Below, one piece after another: positions 56,586 through 64,000 of a DNA stretch of 64,000 nucleotides. The stretch's first letter is position 1. Every line of letters starts with the position of its first letter. This stretch comes from an uncultured Roseobacter sp. (GTDB lineage Bacteria > Pseudomonadota > Alphaproteobacteria > Rhodobacterales > Rhodobacteraceae), in assembly GCA_947501635.1 (NCBI GenBank), contig CANMWT010000003.1, positions 1 to 64,000 of the forward strand. The letters are read 5' to 3'. The notes beneath the pieces were generated by a model. That model saw nothing but the letters and a program-made list of their open reading frames with translations, searched no databases and was not told the DNA's origin. Position numbers and translations under genes: made by a program.

Positions 56586-57553
56586 CGCTGCGTGCTGTAG
56601 TTATCGGCGTCGGCCACTATCTGCCTGAGCGGGTCGTGCCGAATGCGGAGTTTGAAAAAACGCTCGATACCAATGACGAGTGGATCAAAGCACGATCGGG
56701 TATCGAACGTCGGCATTTTGCAGCCGAGGATGAAACAACCTCGAGCATGGCGGCCGAAGCCTGCAAGGCTGCGCTGAACATGGCGGGCCTGTCCGCAGAT
56801 GACGTGGATGCGATCATTGTCGCCACATCGACCGCCGATCTGACCTTTCCGTCTGCAGCAACCATGGTGCAGGCCGAGCTTGGTATGACCAAGGGCTTTG
56901 CCTTTGACGTTCAGGCCGTTTGCGCTGGCTTCGTATTTGCGCTGAGCAATGCCAACGCGCTGATCTTGTCGGGTCAGGCCAAGCGGGTGCTGGTGATCGG
57001 CGCCGAGACCTTCAGCAAGATCATGGATTGGACCGACCGGTCAACCTGTGTGCTTTTCGGTGACGGCGCGGGCGCGCTTTTGCTCGAAGCGCAGGAAGGC
57101 ACCGGCACCTCTGAGGACCGCGGCATCCTGTCGACCGACCTTAATTCGGACGGACGACACAAAGACCTTCTTTATGTGGACGGCGGCGTATCGACCGGCA
57201 CCACCGGATATCTGCGGATGCAGGGCAATCAGGTCTTCCGCCATGCCGTTGAAAAGCTTGCCGCGACCGCGAACACCGCCATGGACGCAGCGGGTGTGAC
57301 AGCAGACGAAGTCGACTGGATCGTCCCCCATCAGGCAAACATCCGGATCATTCAGGGCACCGCCAAAAAGCTGGGCCTGCCGATGGAAAACGTTGTGGTA
57401 ACGGTTCAGGATCACGGCAACACCTCTGCGGCATCGATTCCCCTTGCTCTCTCGGTCGGACATGCGCGCGGGCAGATAAAACAGGGTGATCTGATCGTAA
57501 CTGAAGCGATCGGCGGCGGTCTGGCATGGGGTGCGGTGGTTCTGCGCTGGTAA
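56582..57553 (+). CDS. fabH: 3-oxoacyl-ACP synthase III
   Basis: A 323-residue condensing enzyme that starts fatty acid synthesis from acetyl-CoA and malonyl-ACP. Catalytic Cys is in FDVQAVCAGFVFAL (near 113), His in WIVPHQANIRI (near 249) and Asn in DHGNTSAAS (near 279). Length and order are standard for the plsX-fabH-ihfA run of Rhodobacteraceae. Confidence 0.97.
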   Translation: MTLRAVVIGVGHYLPERVVPNAEFEKTLDTNDEWIKARSGIERRHFAAEDETTSSMAAEACKAALNMAGLSADDVDAIIVATSTADLTFPSAATMVQAELGMTKGFAFDVQAVCAGFVFALSNANALILSGQAKRVLVIGAETFSKIMDWTDRSTCVLFGDGAGALLLEAQEGTGTSEDRGILSTDLNSDGRHKDLLYVDGGVSTGTTGYLRMQGNQVFRHAVEKLAATANTAMDAAGVTADEVDWIVPHQANIRIIQGTAKKLGLPMENVVVTVQDHGNTSAASIPLALSVGHARGQIKQGDLIVTEAIGGGLAWGAVVLRW

Positions 57554-57651
57554 AGCGCGAAATTTCCTGCCGATCACGGCGTCCCCGGCCCATTGATGTT
57601 GACTCGTAAAATCGCATGGCCCTATTGTCGTGGAAAATTAGGGGGATAGAC

Positions 57652-57954
57652 ATGGCTGAAAAGACGTTAACACGCATGGACCTGAGCGAAGCGGTGTTTC
57701 GCGAAGTCGGCCTGTCGCGCAATGAAAGCGCACAACTTGTTGAATCCGTTTTGGAACACCTGTCAGACGCACTTGTGCGCGGTGAGCAGGTAAAGGTTTC
57801 ATCCTTCGGCACTTTTTCTGTGCGTGATAAATCCGCACGCGTCGGGCGCAATCCAAAAACCGGCGAGGAAGTCCCGATCAACCCGCGCCGCGTGCTTACG
57901 TTCCGCCCGTCTCATCTGATGAAAGAGCGCGTCGCAGAAGGCAACAAGTCCTGA
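57652..57954 (+). CDS. ihfA: Integration host factor subunit alpha
   Basis: A 100-residue DNA-bending protein that pairs with IHF-beta. [20 protein letters not shown] at the start and [20 protein letters not shown] at the arm, with the DNA-intercalating Pro in NPKTG and PINPR. ATG 57652 follows GGGGGA; frames further upstream lack homology. It lies four bases before the MerR gene. Confidence 0.96.
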   Translation: MAEKTLTRMDLSEAVFREVGLSRNESAQLVESVLEHLSDALVRGEQVKVSSFGTFSVRDKSARVGRNPKTGEEVPINPRRVLTFRPSHLMKERVAEGNKS

Positions 57955-57958
57955 TCTG

Positions 57959-58819
57959 ATGGCAAAATCACCTGACGCTTTCCGCACGATCTCAGAGGTC
58001 GCTGACTGGCTGGGTGTGCAGGCGCATGTCCTGAGGTTCTGGGAAAGCAAGTTTGCTCAGGTCAAACCCATCAAGCGTGCCGGCGGGCGCCGGTACTACC
58101 GGCCAGCAGATATGTTGTTGCTGGGTGGCTTGAAAAAAGTACTTCACGAAGACGGGTTGACCATCAAGGGGGCGCAAAAACTCCTGCGCGAACATGGTGT
58201 GAGCCATGTGGCGAGCCTGTCTCAACCGCTTGACGATCTGACAACGGCAGTCATCGAAGGCAGCAGTACCCCTGTCGGGGCTGAAAGTCACGAGCAGGTC
58301 GTTGATGCTGTCCCCGCCGTTGAGACGGCGAATGTCGCACAAGAGCCCGCGGATCTCACTGCGCCAGAAATGGTCGACGATATGCCCGCTGAGGCCGCGC
58401 AAACGCAGGACGATCAACCTGATCTGCCGCTTGAGGATGATCCACAGGACGCACAGCAGGCAGCGGCGCGAGAAGAAGCGCCCAGCGAAGAGACTGGCCT
58501 GCCCAGCTTCCGTGCCAGACCGCGCGAGACGCCCCCGCCCGCGCCGCACGAGGCCACCCTCCCCGCGGCCGACAGTGAAACACCTGCAGAGCCCACAGCC
58601 GAGCCGGAAGCGCCGAAATCGCCCAAGCCAAACCGCATTGACGTGACGCTTGTGCATGACCACACGCAGATTGAGGTCACGCCATCCGCGCTATCCGCCA
58701 TATCCGGGATACGCCATTTGTCTTCCGAACAGGCGCAGGAAATCCGTCCATTGCTGGCGCGGCTGACACGTTTGCGCGCAAGTATGTCCAGCCCGCGCAA
58801 AGATCCCCGCAAAGACTGA
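57959..58819 (+). CDS. MerR-family transcriptional regulator with long acidic/proline-rich tail
   Basis: A 286-residue protein. The N-terminal MerR winged helix (about 8-75) has [20 protein letters not shown] and [20 protein letters not shown]. The remainder has no sensor domain: residues about 85-225 are low-complexity, Ala/Glu/Pro-rich, and the last 60 residues are more ordered ([20 protein letters not shown]). Its place after ihfA is conserved in the family; the ligand and targets are unknown. Confidence 0.87.
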   Translation: MAKSPDAFRTISEVADWLGVQAHVLRFWESKFAQVKPIKRAGGRRYYRPADMLLLGGLKKVLHEDGLTIKGAQKLLREHGVSHVASLSQPLDDLTTAVIEGSSTPVGAESHEQVVDAVPAVETANVAQEPADLTAPEMVDDMPAEAAQTQDDQPDLPLEDDPQDAQQAAAREEAPSEETGLPSFRARPRETPPPAPHEATLPAADSETPAEPTAEPEAPKSPKPNRIDVTLVHDHTQIEVTPSALSAISGIRHLSSEQAQEIRPLLARLTRLRASMSSPRKDPRKD

Positions 58820-58876
58820 GACTGTGGTATTTCTCTCTTGTCACGACGCCCAGATCGGGTATGAAGCGGTTCAAGT

Positions 58877-58953
58877 CGGGCTATGGCGCAGCCTGGTAGC
58901 GCGTCCGTCTGGGGGACGGAAGGTCGCAGGTTCGAGTCCTGCTAGCCCGACCA
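58877..58953 (+). tRNA. tRNA-Pro (anticodon GGG)
   Basis: A 77-base cloverleaf with acceptor arms CGGGCTA and TAGCCCG and an encoded ACCA. The D arm contains GGCGCAGCCTGGTAGCG, the anticodon stem is TCCGT/ACGGA around loop CTGGGGG giving anticodon GGG, and the T loop is TTCGAGT. GGG reads CCC and CCU proline codons. A terminator hairpin follows. Confidence 0.96.
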
Positions 58954-58973
58954 ATTCACGACCCATGTTAAAC

Positions 58974-59007
58974 GCCCGTGCTTGCAGAGCGCGGGCCTTT
59001 GCATTTT
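58974..59007 (+). terminator. Terminator of tRNA-Pro
   Basis: GCCCGTGCT, loop TGCAG, AGCGCGGGC: nine paired bases with one wobble, followed by CTTTGCATTTT. It lies between the tRNA and the dCTP deaminase start at 59021. Confidence 0.7.
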
Positions 59008-59020
59008 CAGGAGTTCCGGT

Positions 59021-60091
59021 ATGAGCGGCGTGTTGCCCAATCAAGCGATCGAGCAGATGATCTCTGACAATCAGATCGCCGCGACGCGCAAAATCCTGCG
59101 TGAACAGATACAGCCCGCGAGCCTTGACCTGCGCCTCGGCAGTACCGCCTACCGCGTGCGCGCGTCATTTCTGTCAGGCCATAATGCCCGCGTCTCCGAC
59201 AGGTTACAGGACTTTGAAATGCACCGTGTGGATCTGAGCGGAGGTGCTGTCTTGGAAAAAGGCTGTGTCTATGTTGTGCCGCTGATGGAATCGCTGGCCC
59301 TGCCGGATGGGGTTCAGGCAGTCGCCAACGCGAAAAGCTCCACGGGGCGCCTTGATCTGCTGACACGCACCATAACCGACGGCGGCACCGAGTTTGACCG
59401 CATTACACCGGGGTATCACGGCCCGCTATATGCAGAGATTTGCCCCCGGTCCTTTTCGGTGCTGGTGCGCCCCGGCATGCGCCTGAACCAGATCAGGTTC
59501 CGTGACGGGCAAGCCGTGCTCGAAGATGAAGACCTGCGCAGATTGCACGCACAGACACCATTGGTGGATGGCGAAGCCGTGATCGACGATGGTTTGGGCT
59601 TTTCGGTGGATTTACGGCTGAAAGACACAACTCTTGTGGGATATCGCGCCAAGCCGCACACTGGCGTCATCGACCTTGACCAGATCGGCAAATACAACGC
59701 GGCGGACTATTGGGAAGAGGTGCACAGCGACAACGGGCAAATCATTCTGGACCCCGGCGCTTTCTACATTCTGGTCAGTCGCGAAGCCGTCACGATACCA
59801 CCGCAATATGCCGCTGAAATGGCGCCATACCTTGCCATGGTTGGCGAGTTCCGTGTGCACTACGCAGGCTTCTTCGATCCGGGGTTCGGGCATGCGGACG
59901 CGGGCGGTGCGGGCTCGCGCGGCGTTCTTGAAGTACGCTGCCACGAAGCACCCTTTGTGCTGGAGCACGGTCAGATTGTGGGGCGTCTGGTCTATGAACA
60001 GATGACGGATGTACCAACGCAGCTTTATGGCGCGGGGATTGCGTCGAATTATCAGGGTCAGGGCCTGAAACTGTCCAAACACTTCAAGTAA
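59021..60091 (+). CDS. dcd: 2'-deoxycytidine 5'-triphosphate deaminase
   Basis: A 356-residue enzyme, the long alphaproteobacterial form that looks like a fusion of two dUTPase/dCTP-deaminase-type halves. Motifs: QPASLDLRLGSTAYRVRASF in the first part, AKSSTGRLDLLTRTITDGGT and ITPGYHGPLYAEICPRSFSV around the active site. It supplies dUTP for dTTP synthesis. ATG 59021 with CAGGAG upstream is used; ATG 58982 lies inside the tRNA terminator. It meets scpB tail to tail. Confidence 0.92.
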   Translation: MSGVLPNQAIEQMISDNQIAATRKILREQIQPASLDLRLGSTAYRVRASFLSGHNARVSDRLQDFEMHRVDLSGGAVLEKGCVYVVPLMESLALPDGVQAVANAKSSTGRLDLLTRTITDGGTEFDRITPGYHGPLYAEICPRSFSVLVRPGMRLNQIRFRDGQAVLEDEDLRRLHAQTPLVDGEAVIDDGLGFSVDLRLKDTTLVGYRAKPHTGVIDLDQIGKYNAADYWEEVHSDNGQIILDPGAFYILVSREAVTIPPQYAAEMAPYLAMVGEFRVHYAGFFDPGFGHADAGGAGSRGVLEVRCHEAPFVLEHGQIVGRLVYEQMTDVPTQLYGAGIASNYQGQGLKLSKHFK

Positions 60092-60152
60092 GTCAGCCGG
60101 TACTGCCAAAACCCGCGCATCTTCCACGGACAGCAGACGCGTGCGACGGCAG

Positions 60153-60833
60153 TTACTCGTCCTCGAACAGTTCGCTTTGCCCTTCCGCGCTCTCCTCGTC
60201 GGTGTCGTCCTCGCCCGAACCAATTTGAAAGCTACCGGGCGGGGGGCGGTTCTCCAGCAAACCAGCGGCACGCAATTCTTTCACACCGGGCAGATCGCGT
60301 GCGCTCTCCAGACCGAAATGATCCAGAAAATGCGAGGTCACCACGAATGTGACCGGCCGGCCCGGGGTCATTTTGCGTCGTCCGAAACGAATCCATTCCA
60401 TCTCGAGCAGTTGATCCACCGTGCCGCGTGACACCGACACTCCTCGGATTTCTTCAATTTCGGCGCGCGTGACAGGTTGGTGATAGGCGATAATGGCAAG
60501 CGTTTCGATGGCTGCACGGCTCAGCTTGCGTGTCTCGACGGTTTCACGCTGCATCAAAAAGCCCAGATCGGATGCGGTGCGCAAAGCCCATGCGTCACCG
60601 ATCTTGTACAGGTTTACCCCCCGCCCCTCGTAGCGTTTTCGCAAATGAACCAACGCCTCCGCCGGGTCCGATCCGTGCGGCATGCGCGCGGCCAGTTCTT
60701 TCGTTGTAACCGGTTCGGCTGTCGCAAACAGAATAGCCTCAACCATACGTTCCTGCTCACCCATGGGCGGTGCTTCGAAGAGGCTTTGCGCGTCTTCTTC
60801 CGGCAGGTCTGACGGCGGCAGCTCTTCGCTCAC
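60153..60833 (-). CDS. scpB: Segregation and condensation protein B
   Basis: A 226-residue partner of SMC-ScpA in chromosome condensation. Two winged-helix domains cover about 20-185, with VEAILFATAEPVTTKELAAR, AIETLAIIAYHQPVTRAEIE and GRPVTFVVTSHFLDHFGLES. The C-terminal tail is acidic. GTG 60833 overlaps the scpA stop (GTGA). Confidence 0.95.
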   Translation of the reverse strand: MSEELPPSDLPEEDAQSLFEAPPMGEQERMVEAILFATAEPVTTKELAARMPHGSDPAEALVHLRKRYEGRGVNLYKIGDAWALRTASDLGFLMQRETVETRKLSRAAIETLAIIAYHQPVTRAEIEEIRGVSVSRGTVDQLLEMEWIRFGRRKMTPGRPVTFVVTSHFLDHFGLESARDLPGVKELRAAGLLENRPPPGSFQIGSGEDDTDEESAEGQSELFEDE

Positions 60834-61621
60834 GGGTGGGTGTCCTTTTTGCGCAACTGGATGGGTTCAAAGGTGCCCGATTGACGTATCTCCAAATGGC
60901 CCTCTTTGACAAGCTCCAGCGAGGCCGCAAAAGTGGCAGCCGTCGCAGAACGTCGGCGCCCGGGGTCAACTTCCCATCCTTCCGGCAGATAGCTCGAGAT
61001 ATCCGTCCAGTCGCCCGCATAGCCGATCAGTCCGCGCATGCGCTCCAGCGCCTGCTCCATCGTGAATACCGCATCTCTGTCCATTACAAAGGGCCGGAAC
61101 TCATCTCGGGTACGGATGCGTGCATAGCCCTGCATCAGGTCCAGAAGCGTGGCGGTATATTTCACTTTCCGCGTCCGGGTCACCTCATGTGTCTGACCGC
61201 GCGCAAAGAAATCACGCCCCAGCCTGTCGCGCCCCATAAGACGGGCAGCCGCGTCACGCATAGCTTGCAAACGCTCGAGCTGAAACGCCAGATGCGCGGC
61301 CAGTTCTTCTCCGCTTGGCCCTTCATCGGCGGGATCAGGCGGCAACAACAAGCGTGATTTAAGAAATGCCAACCAGGCGGCCATGACCAAGTAGTCAGCG
61401 GCAAGTTCCAACCGCAGCGCTTTGGCTTTCTCGACAAAGGCAAGATACTGCTGCGCGAGCGCCAGCACGGATATCTTGCGAAGATCAACCTTCTGCGTGC
61501 GCGACAGCGTCAAAAGCACGTCAAGCGGCCCCTCAAAGCCGTCCACGTCGACAATCAGCGCCTCGGCCGCGATGCGGTCGGCAACAGACATCGGATCTTC
61601 TTCGAATGGTATCTCAGACAT
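60830..61621 (-). CDS. scpA: Segregation and condensation protein A
   Basis: A 263-residue kleisin that bridges the two SMC heads. VDGFEGPLDVLLTLSRTQKV (near residue 25) is the family signature and AADYLVMAAWLAFLKSRLLL follows; a C-terminal winged helix closes the protein. ATG 61621 begins 15 bases after nagZ. It belongs to argS-SPOR-nagZ-scpA-scpB, a Rhodobacterales arrangement. Confidence 0.95.
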   Translation of the reverse strand: MSEIPFEEDPMSVADRIAAEALIVDVDGFEGPLDVLLTLSRTQKVDLRKISVLALAQQYLAFVEKAKALRLELAADYLVMAAWLAFLKSRLLLPPDPADEGPSGEELAAHLAFQLERLQAMRDAAARLMGRDRLGRDFFARGQTHEVTRTRKVKYTATLLDLMQGYARIRTRDEFRPFVMDRDAVFTMEQALERMRGLIGYAGDWTDISSYLPEGWEVDPGRRRSATAATFAASLELVKEGHLEIRQSGTFEPIQLRKKDTHP

Positions 61622-61636
61622 GCGCCATATCGACTT

Positions 61637-62635
61637 TCAAGCCCCGGTCAACAGCGTCTCAAGCTGAGCGTGCAGAGCTGGAATGTCAATATCGTCGGGG
61701 GTCTTGCGTGCGGCCAATGCACGCTCTGCGCGGGTCTGTGCTGTAAAACACATCCGACCAGCGGCCTCTGCGACCGCGCGCCGCTCGTCCAGCGGGGCAT
61801 TGCAGTGCAAGACAACATCGCAGCCTGCATCCAATGCACCGCGGGTGATGTCGCCTAATGAGCCGCTGAGCGCCTTCATCGAGATGTCATCCGTCATGAT
61901 GAGGTTGTCAAACCCGATGTCGTCGCGGATGACGCGCATCACCTCGGGCGACAGCGTGGCGGGGCGGTCGTCAAGCGCGGTGTAGACCAGATGTGCGGTC
62001 ATCCCCATGGGCAAGTCCCGCAACTCCGAAAACGGCGCGAAGTCGCGCTCTTCCAAATCCTGCAAGTCGGCATCAACACGCGGCAGATCAAAGTGGCTAT
62101 CAAGCGTTGCACGCCCGTGGCCCGGAATATGCTTCAGTACAGGGAGGACCCCACCCGCCAGCATGCCGTCTGCCGCAGCGCGCCCCAGACGCGCGACCTC
62201 GGCGGGCTTTGTCCCGTAGCAGCGGTTACGCAGGAATTCATGGGTGTTTTGGTCAGCAACATCAACCATCGGCGCGCAGTTGCTGTCGATACCAAGATCG
62301 TAAAGTTCCTGCGCAATCAGACGGTAGCGCAGATACATCGCCTTTGTAGCATGCCTGCCCGCAGCCGCGATGAAATCCAGAGGTGGCAGCCATTCGGTCC
62401 AGTAAGGGCCGCGCAAGCGCTGCACGCGCCCGCCTTCCTGATCGATCGTAATCGGCGCATCGCGCCCGACCGCTGTGCGCAACTCATCGCAAAGTGCGCG
62501 CACCTGATCGGCGGTATCGATATTGCGCGCGAACAGGATAAATCCAAAAGGATCGGCATCGCGGAAAAAGGTTTTCTCTTCTGCGCTAAGCCGCAACCCG
62601 TCCGCATCCAGAATAGTCGCGCCAAAAGCGGCCAT
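61637..62635 (-). CDS. nagZ: Beta-N-acetylhexosaminidase
   Basis: A 332-residue family GH3 enzyme that removes GlcNAc from anhydro-muropeptides during cell-wall recycling, upstream of AnmK. Motifs: IDQEGGRVQRLRGP, LKHIPGHGRATLDSHFDLPR with the His-Asp dyad, and nucleophile Asp in MTDDISMKAL. ATG 62635 lies five bases after the SPOR gene stop; ATG 62668 is possible. Confidence 0.94.
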   Translation of the reverse strand: MAAFGATILDADGLRLSAEEKTFFRDADPFGFILFARNIDTADQVRALCDELRTAVGRDAPITIDQEGGRVQRLRGPYWTEWLPPLDFIAAAGRHATKAMYLRYRLIAQELYDLGIDSNCAPMVDVADQNTHEFLRNRCYGTKPAEVARLGRAAADGMLAGGVLPVLKHIPGHGRATLDSHFDLPRVDADLQDLEERDFAPFSELRDLPMGMTAHLVYTALDDRPATLSPEVMRVIRDDIGFDNLIMTDDISMKALSGSLGDITRGALDAGCDVVLHCNAPLDERRAVAEAAGRMCFTAQTRAERALAARKTPDDIDIPALHAQLETLLTGA

Positions 62636-62639
62636 CCGG

Positions 62640-63656
62640 TTATCTGGCCTGCACAGGAATGCAGTCAACGCCCTCGGCCTTGACCGCCGAGCAGAACCGG
62701 CGCGTGTCGCTCAGGTCAACAAAGCCCATGGCACGCAGACGGTAAAAGGTACGTCCGCCTGATTGCGCTTCTTCGATGACGCGCGATTTCCCCTGCAGGA
62801 TATCGCCAAAGCGAGTTTGCATACGACCCCATTCGGAGCGCGCCACATCGGGGCTGTCGAAGGCACCGAGTTGCGCCAGACGTGTGCCCGAAGGTATCTC
62901 TGCAGGGTTGATCTCGACACTTTGTTGCGCCGGCGCAAAGGACGCAGGCTGCACAGCCGCCGCACCACCTGCCGGCCTGAGCCTCGGACGGATGGACTGG
63001 GCAAGGCCCTGCTGCGGCGCAGGCTCTTCAGTCACCAGCACTGCCGGCGTGGCGGTCAGCCCATCGGCGGCATCCGCCGCAATACTACGCGCGCCAACAA
63101 CTTTGGCACCCGGCACGTCCACACGCGGTTGCGCCTCTGACATCACCTCGGCAACGATGCTGTCAATTGCGTCTTCGGACAGCACTTCCGCGGGGGCCGC
63201 AGCCTCCACGGTGTCAAGTCGCATCACCTCTGCGTCATCGGATTGCGGCGCGGCAGCGGGCGCAATGACGGGCGCTGCGGGAACGGGTTGATCCTCGATA
63301 TCGAGCGAGACCGCAGGAGGTGCCAGTGTCACCTGATCGACAGGTCCGGCCGCGCGTCCGTTGGCCGCAATCTCGTTCACAGCAAGCCCTTGATGTTCAG
63401 CCAGAATGCCGCCGGGGTCTTCGGGGCGCACCCGCATCTCGCCTTCTGCCGCCCGGACCACCGGAATGCCGCTGACATCGCGCACCATCAATTTGTATCC
63501 CCAAACCCCGACACCAGCGATTAGCGCAAGCGACACAAGCGCACCTGCGATATTCGTCATCGTTATCAGAGAGTTCGGCCCGACCGGTTGCGGAGCCTGC
63601 GCGCCCGCCTCACGACCGTAAGCCCCCATGTTATGGGAGAATTCAACATCCGCCAT
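62640..63656 (-). CDS. SPOR domain cell-envelope protein
   Basis: A 338-residue bitopic protein. ATG 63656 (MADVEFSHNMG) follows GTGAGG. One membrane helix (ITMTNIAGALVSLALIAGVG) lies near residue 38, a long disordered Ala/Pro/Glu-rich periplasmic linker follows (about 70-240), and the last 75 residues are a SPOR domain (RLAQLGAFDSPDVARSEWGR, then FYRLRAMGFVDLSDTRRFCS), which binds denuded peptidoglycan at the septum. It may act in cell division like FtsN. Confidence 0.88.
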   Translation of the reverse strand: MADVEFSHNMGAYGREAGAQAPQPVGPNSLITMTNIAGALVSLALIAGVGVWGYKLMVRDVSGIPVVRAAEGEMRVRPEDPGGILAEHQGLAVNEIAANGRAAGPVDQVTLAPPAVSLDIEDQPVPAAPVIAPAAAPQSDDAEVMRLDTVEAAAPAEVLSEDAIDSIVAEVMSEAQPRVDVPGAKVVGARSIAADAADGLTATPAVLVTEEPAPQQGLAQSIRPRLRPAGGAAAVQPASFAPAQQSVEINPAEIPSGTRLAQLGAFDSPDVARSEWGRMQTRFGDILQGKSRVIEEAQSGGRTFYRLRAMGFVDLSDTRRFCSAVKAEGVDCIPVQAR

Positions 63657-63736
63657 CAGTGCCTCACCGCCATCAGGGTACATTGCCCGTCAGGTCTGTC
63701 TTATGGTTGTCTGCTCTGGCGCCTGTGCAGCTTATT

Positions 63737-64000
63737 TTACCGCATTTCCTGCGCCGGTGTGACACCCAGAATACCAAGACCCGCTGCAATTACAACGCTG
63801 GTGGCACGGGCGAGCGCGATTTTTGACTGTGTGACTTTTGGGTCATCCTGTACAAACCGCAATTCGGGCAGGTCATTCCCCTTGTTCCAGAGCGCATGGA
63901 ACACACCCGCGAGCTCATATAAGTAGAACGCTACGCGATGCGGCTCGTTGCTGCGTGCGGCGGTTTCCACCAGACGCGGCCATTCCGCCAGTTTGGCGAT
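63737..64000 (-). CDS. argS: Arginyl-tRNA synthetase, C-terminal end
   Basis: The frame enters from the right edge and gives the last 87 residues of ArgRS, covering the DALR anticodon-binding domain: IAKLAEWPRLVETAARSNEP, HRVAFYLYELAGVFHALWNK and the end AAGLGILGVTPAQEMR. It would charge tRNA-Arg. The catalytic domain lies beyond the window. Confidence 0.93.
   Translation of the reverse strand: MAKLAEWPRLVETAARSNEPHRVAFYLYELAGVFHALWNKGNDLPELRFVQDDPKVTQSKIALARATSVVIAAGLGILGVTPAQEMR

Overview
The window looks like a chromosomal segment of a Rhodobacteraceae (Roseobacter-group) alphaproteobacterium. Signs are the moderately high GC, the gene order plsX-fabH-ihfA-merR, lptF-lptG-lptD-surA-pdxA-rsmA and argS-SPOR-nagZ-scpA-scpB, a DUF4167 protein next to prmC-prfA, and a Fur/Mur-type regulator. 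A bchE-bchJ pair for bacteriochlorophyll synthesis marks the host as a probable (aerobic) anoxygenic phototroph. The genus cannot be fixed from the sequence alone.

Layout. 1-2.7 kb is a decayed mobile region: the right end of an IS3-family element sits in the 5' part of a tyrosine-recombinase gene of the kind linked to IS91 elements, then come a gene-poor stretch with direct repeats, an intact P4-type integrase, and a remnant of a second related integrase. 2.76-8.6 kb holds two alpha/beta hydrolases (one a lipoprotein, one a polytopic membrane protein) and a three-gene set of membrane protein, MoxR-type AAA+ ATPase and VWA/DUF2201 protein. 8.6-14.9 kb has a 1080-residue CheB-CheR-PAS fusion, an unrecognised protein, aldose 1-epimerase, a possible proline-rich micro-ORF, a TfoX C-terminal-domain protein and ndk with a strong terminator. 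15-19.9 kb has a YheS-like ABC-F protein, bchJ, bchE and a MarC-family membrane protein; the bchE upstream region has two PpsR/CrtJ-type boxes and a perfect FNR-type palindrome.

20-30 kb is mostly housekeeping: a membrane retropepsin-like protease, holC, pepA, then the outer-membrane biogenesis run lptF-lptG-lptD-surA with pdxA and rsmA. 30-43 kb contains DUF4167, prmC-prfA, a small secreted protein, DUF1499, an operon of M20 amidohydrolase plus two different ureohydrolases (SpeB-like and GbuA-like), mazG, a nucleoside hydrolase, a GNAT, selO, a DEAD-box helicase and a Fur/Mur regulator. 43-55 kb has an EamA transporter, enolase, a DadA-like oxidase, a DUF985 cupin, anmK, tyrS, an SDR with a cysteine-containing partner, Uup, OlsB, a BamE-like lipoprotein, YceD and an unknown Ala-rich protein. 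55-64 kb carries rpmF-plsX-fabH-ihfA-merR, tRNA-Pro(GGG) with its terminator, dCTP deaminase, and the leftward run argS-SPOR-nagZ-scpA-scpB.

Most of the window is conserved core genome and I see no CRISPR array and no clear defence system. The observations most worth following are the bchE control region and the detached bchEJ pair, the paired ureohydrolases with an amidohydrolase, the dispersed 33-bp element starting GCCTCCGGCGGGGATATT, and the MoxR/VWA cassette with its membrane partner.
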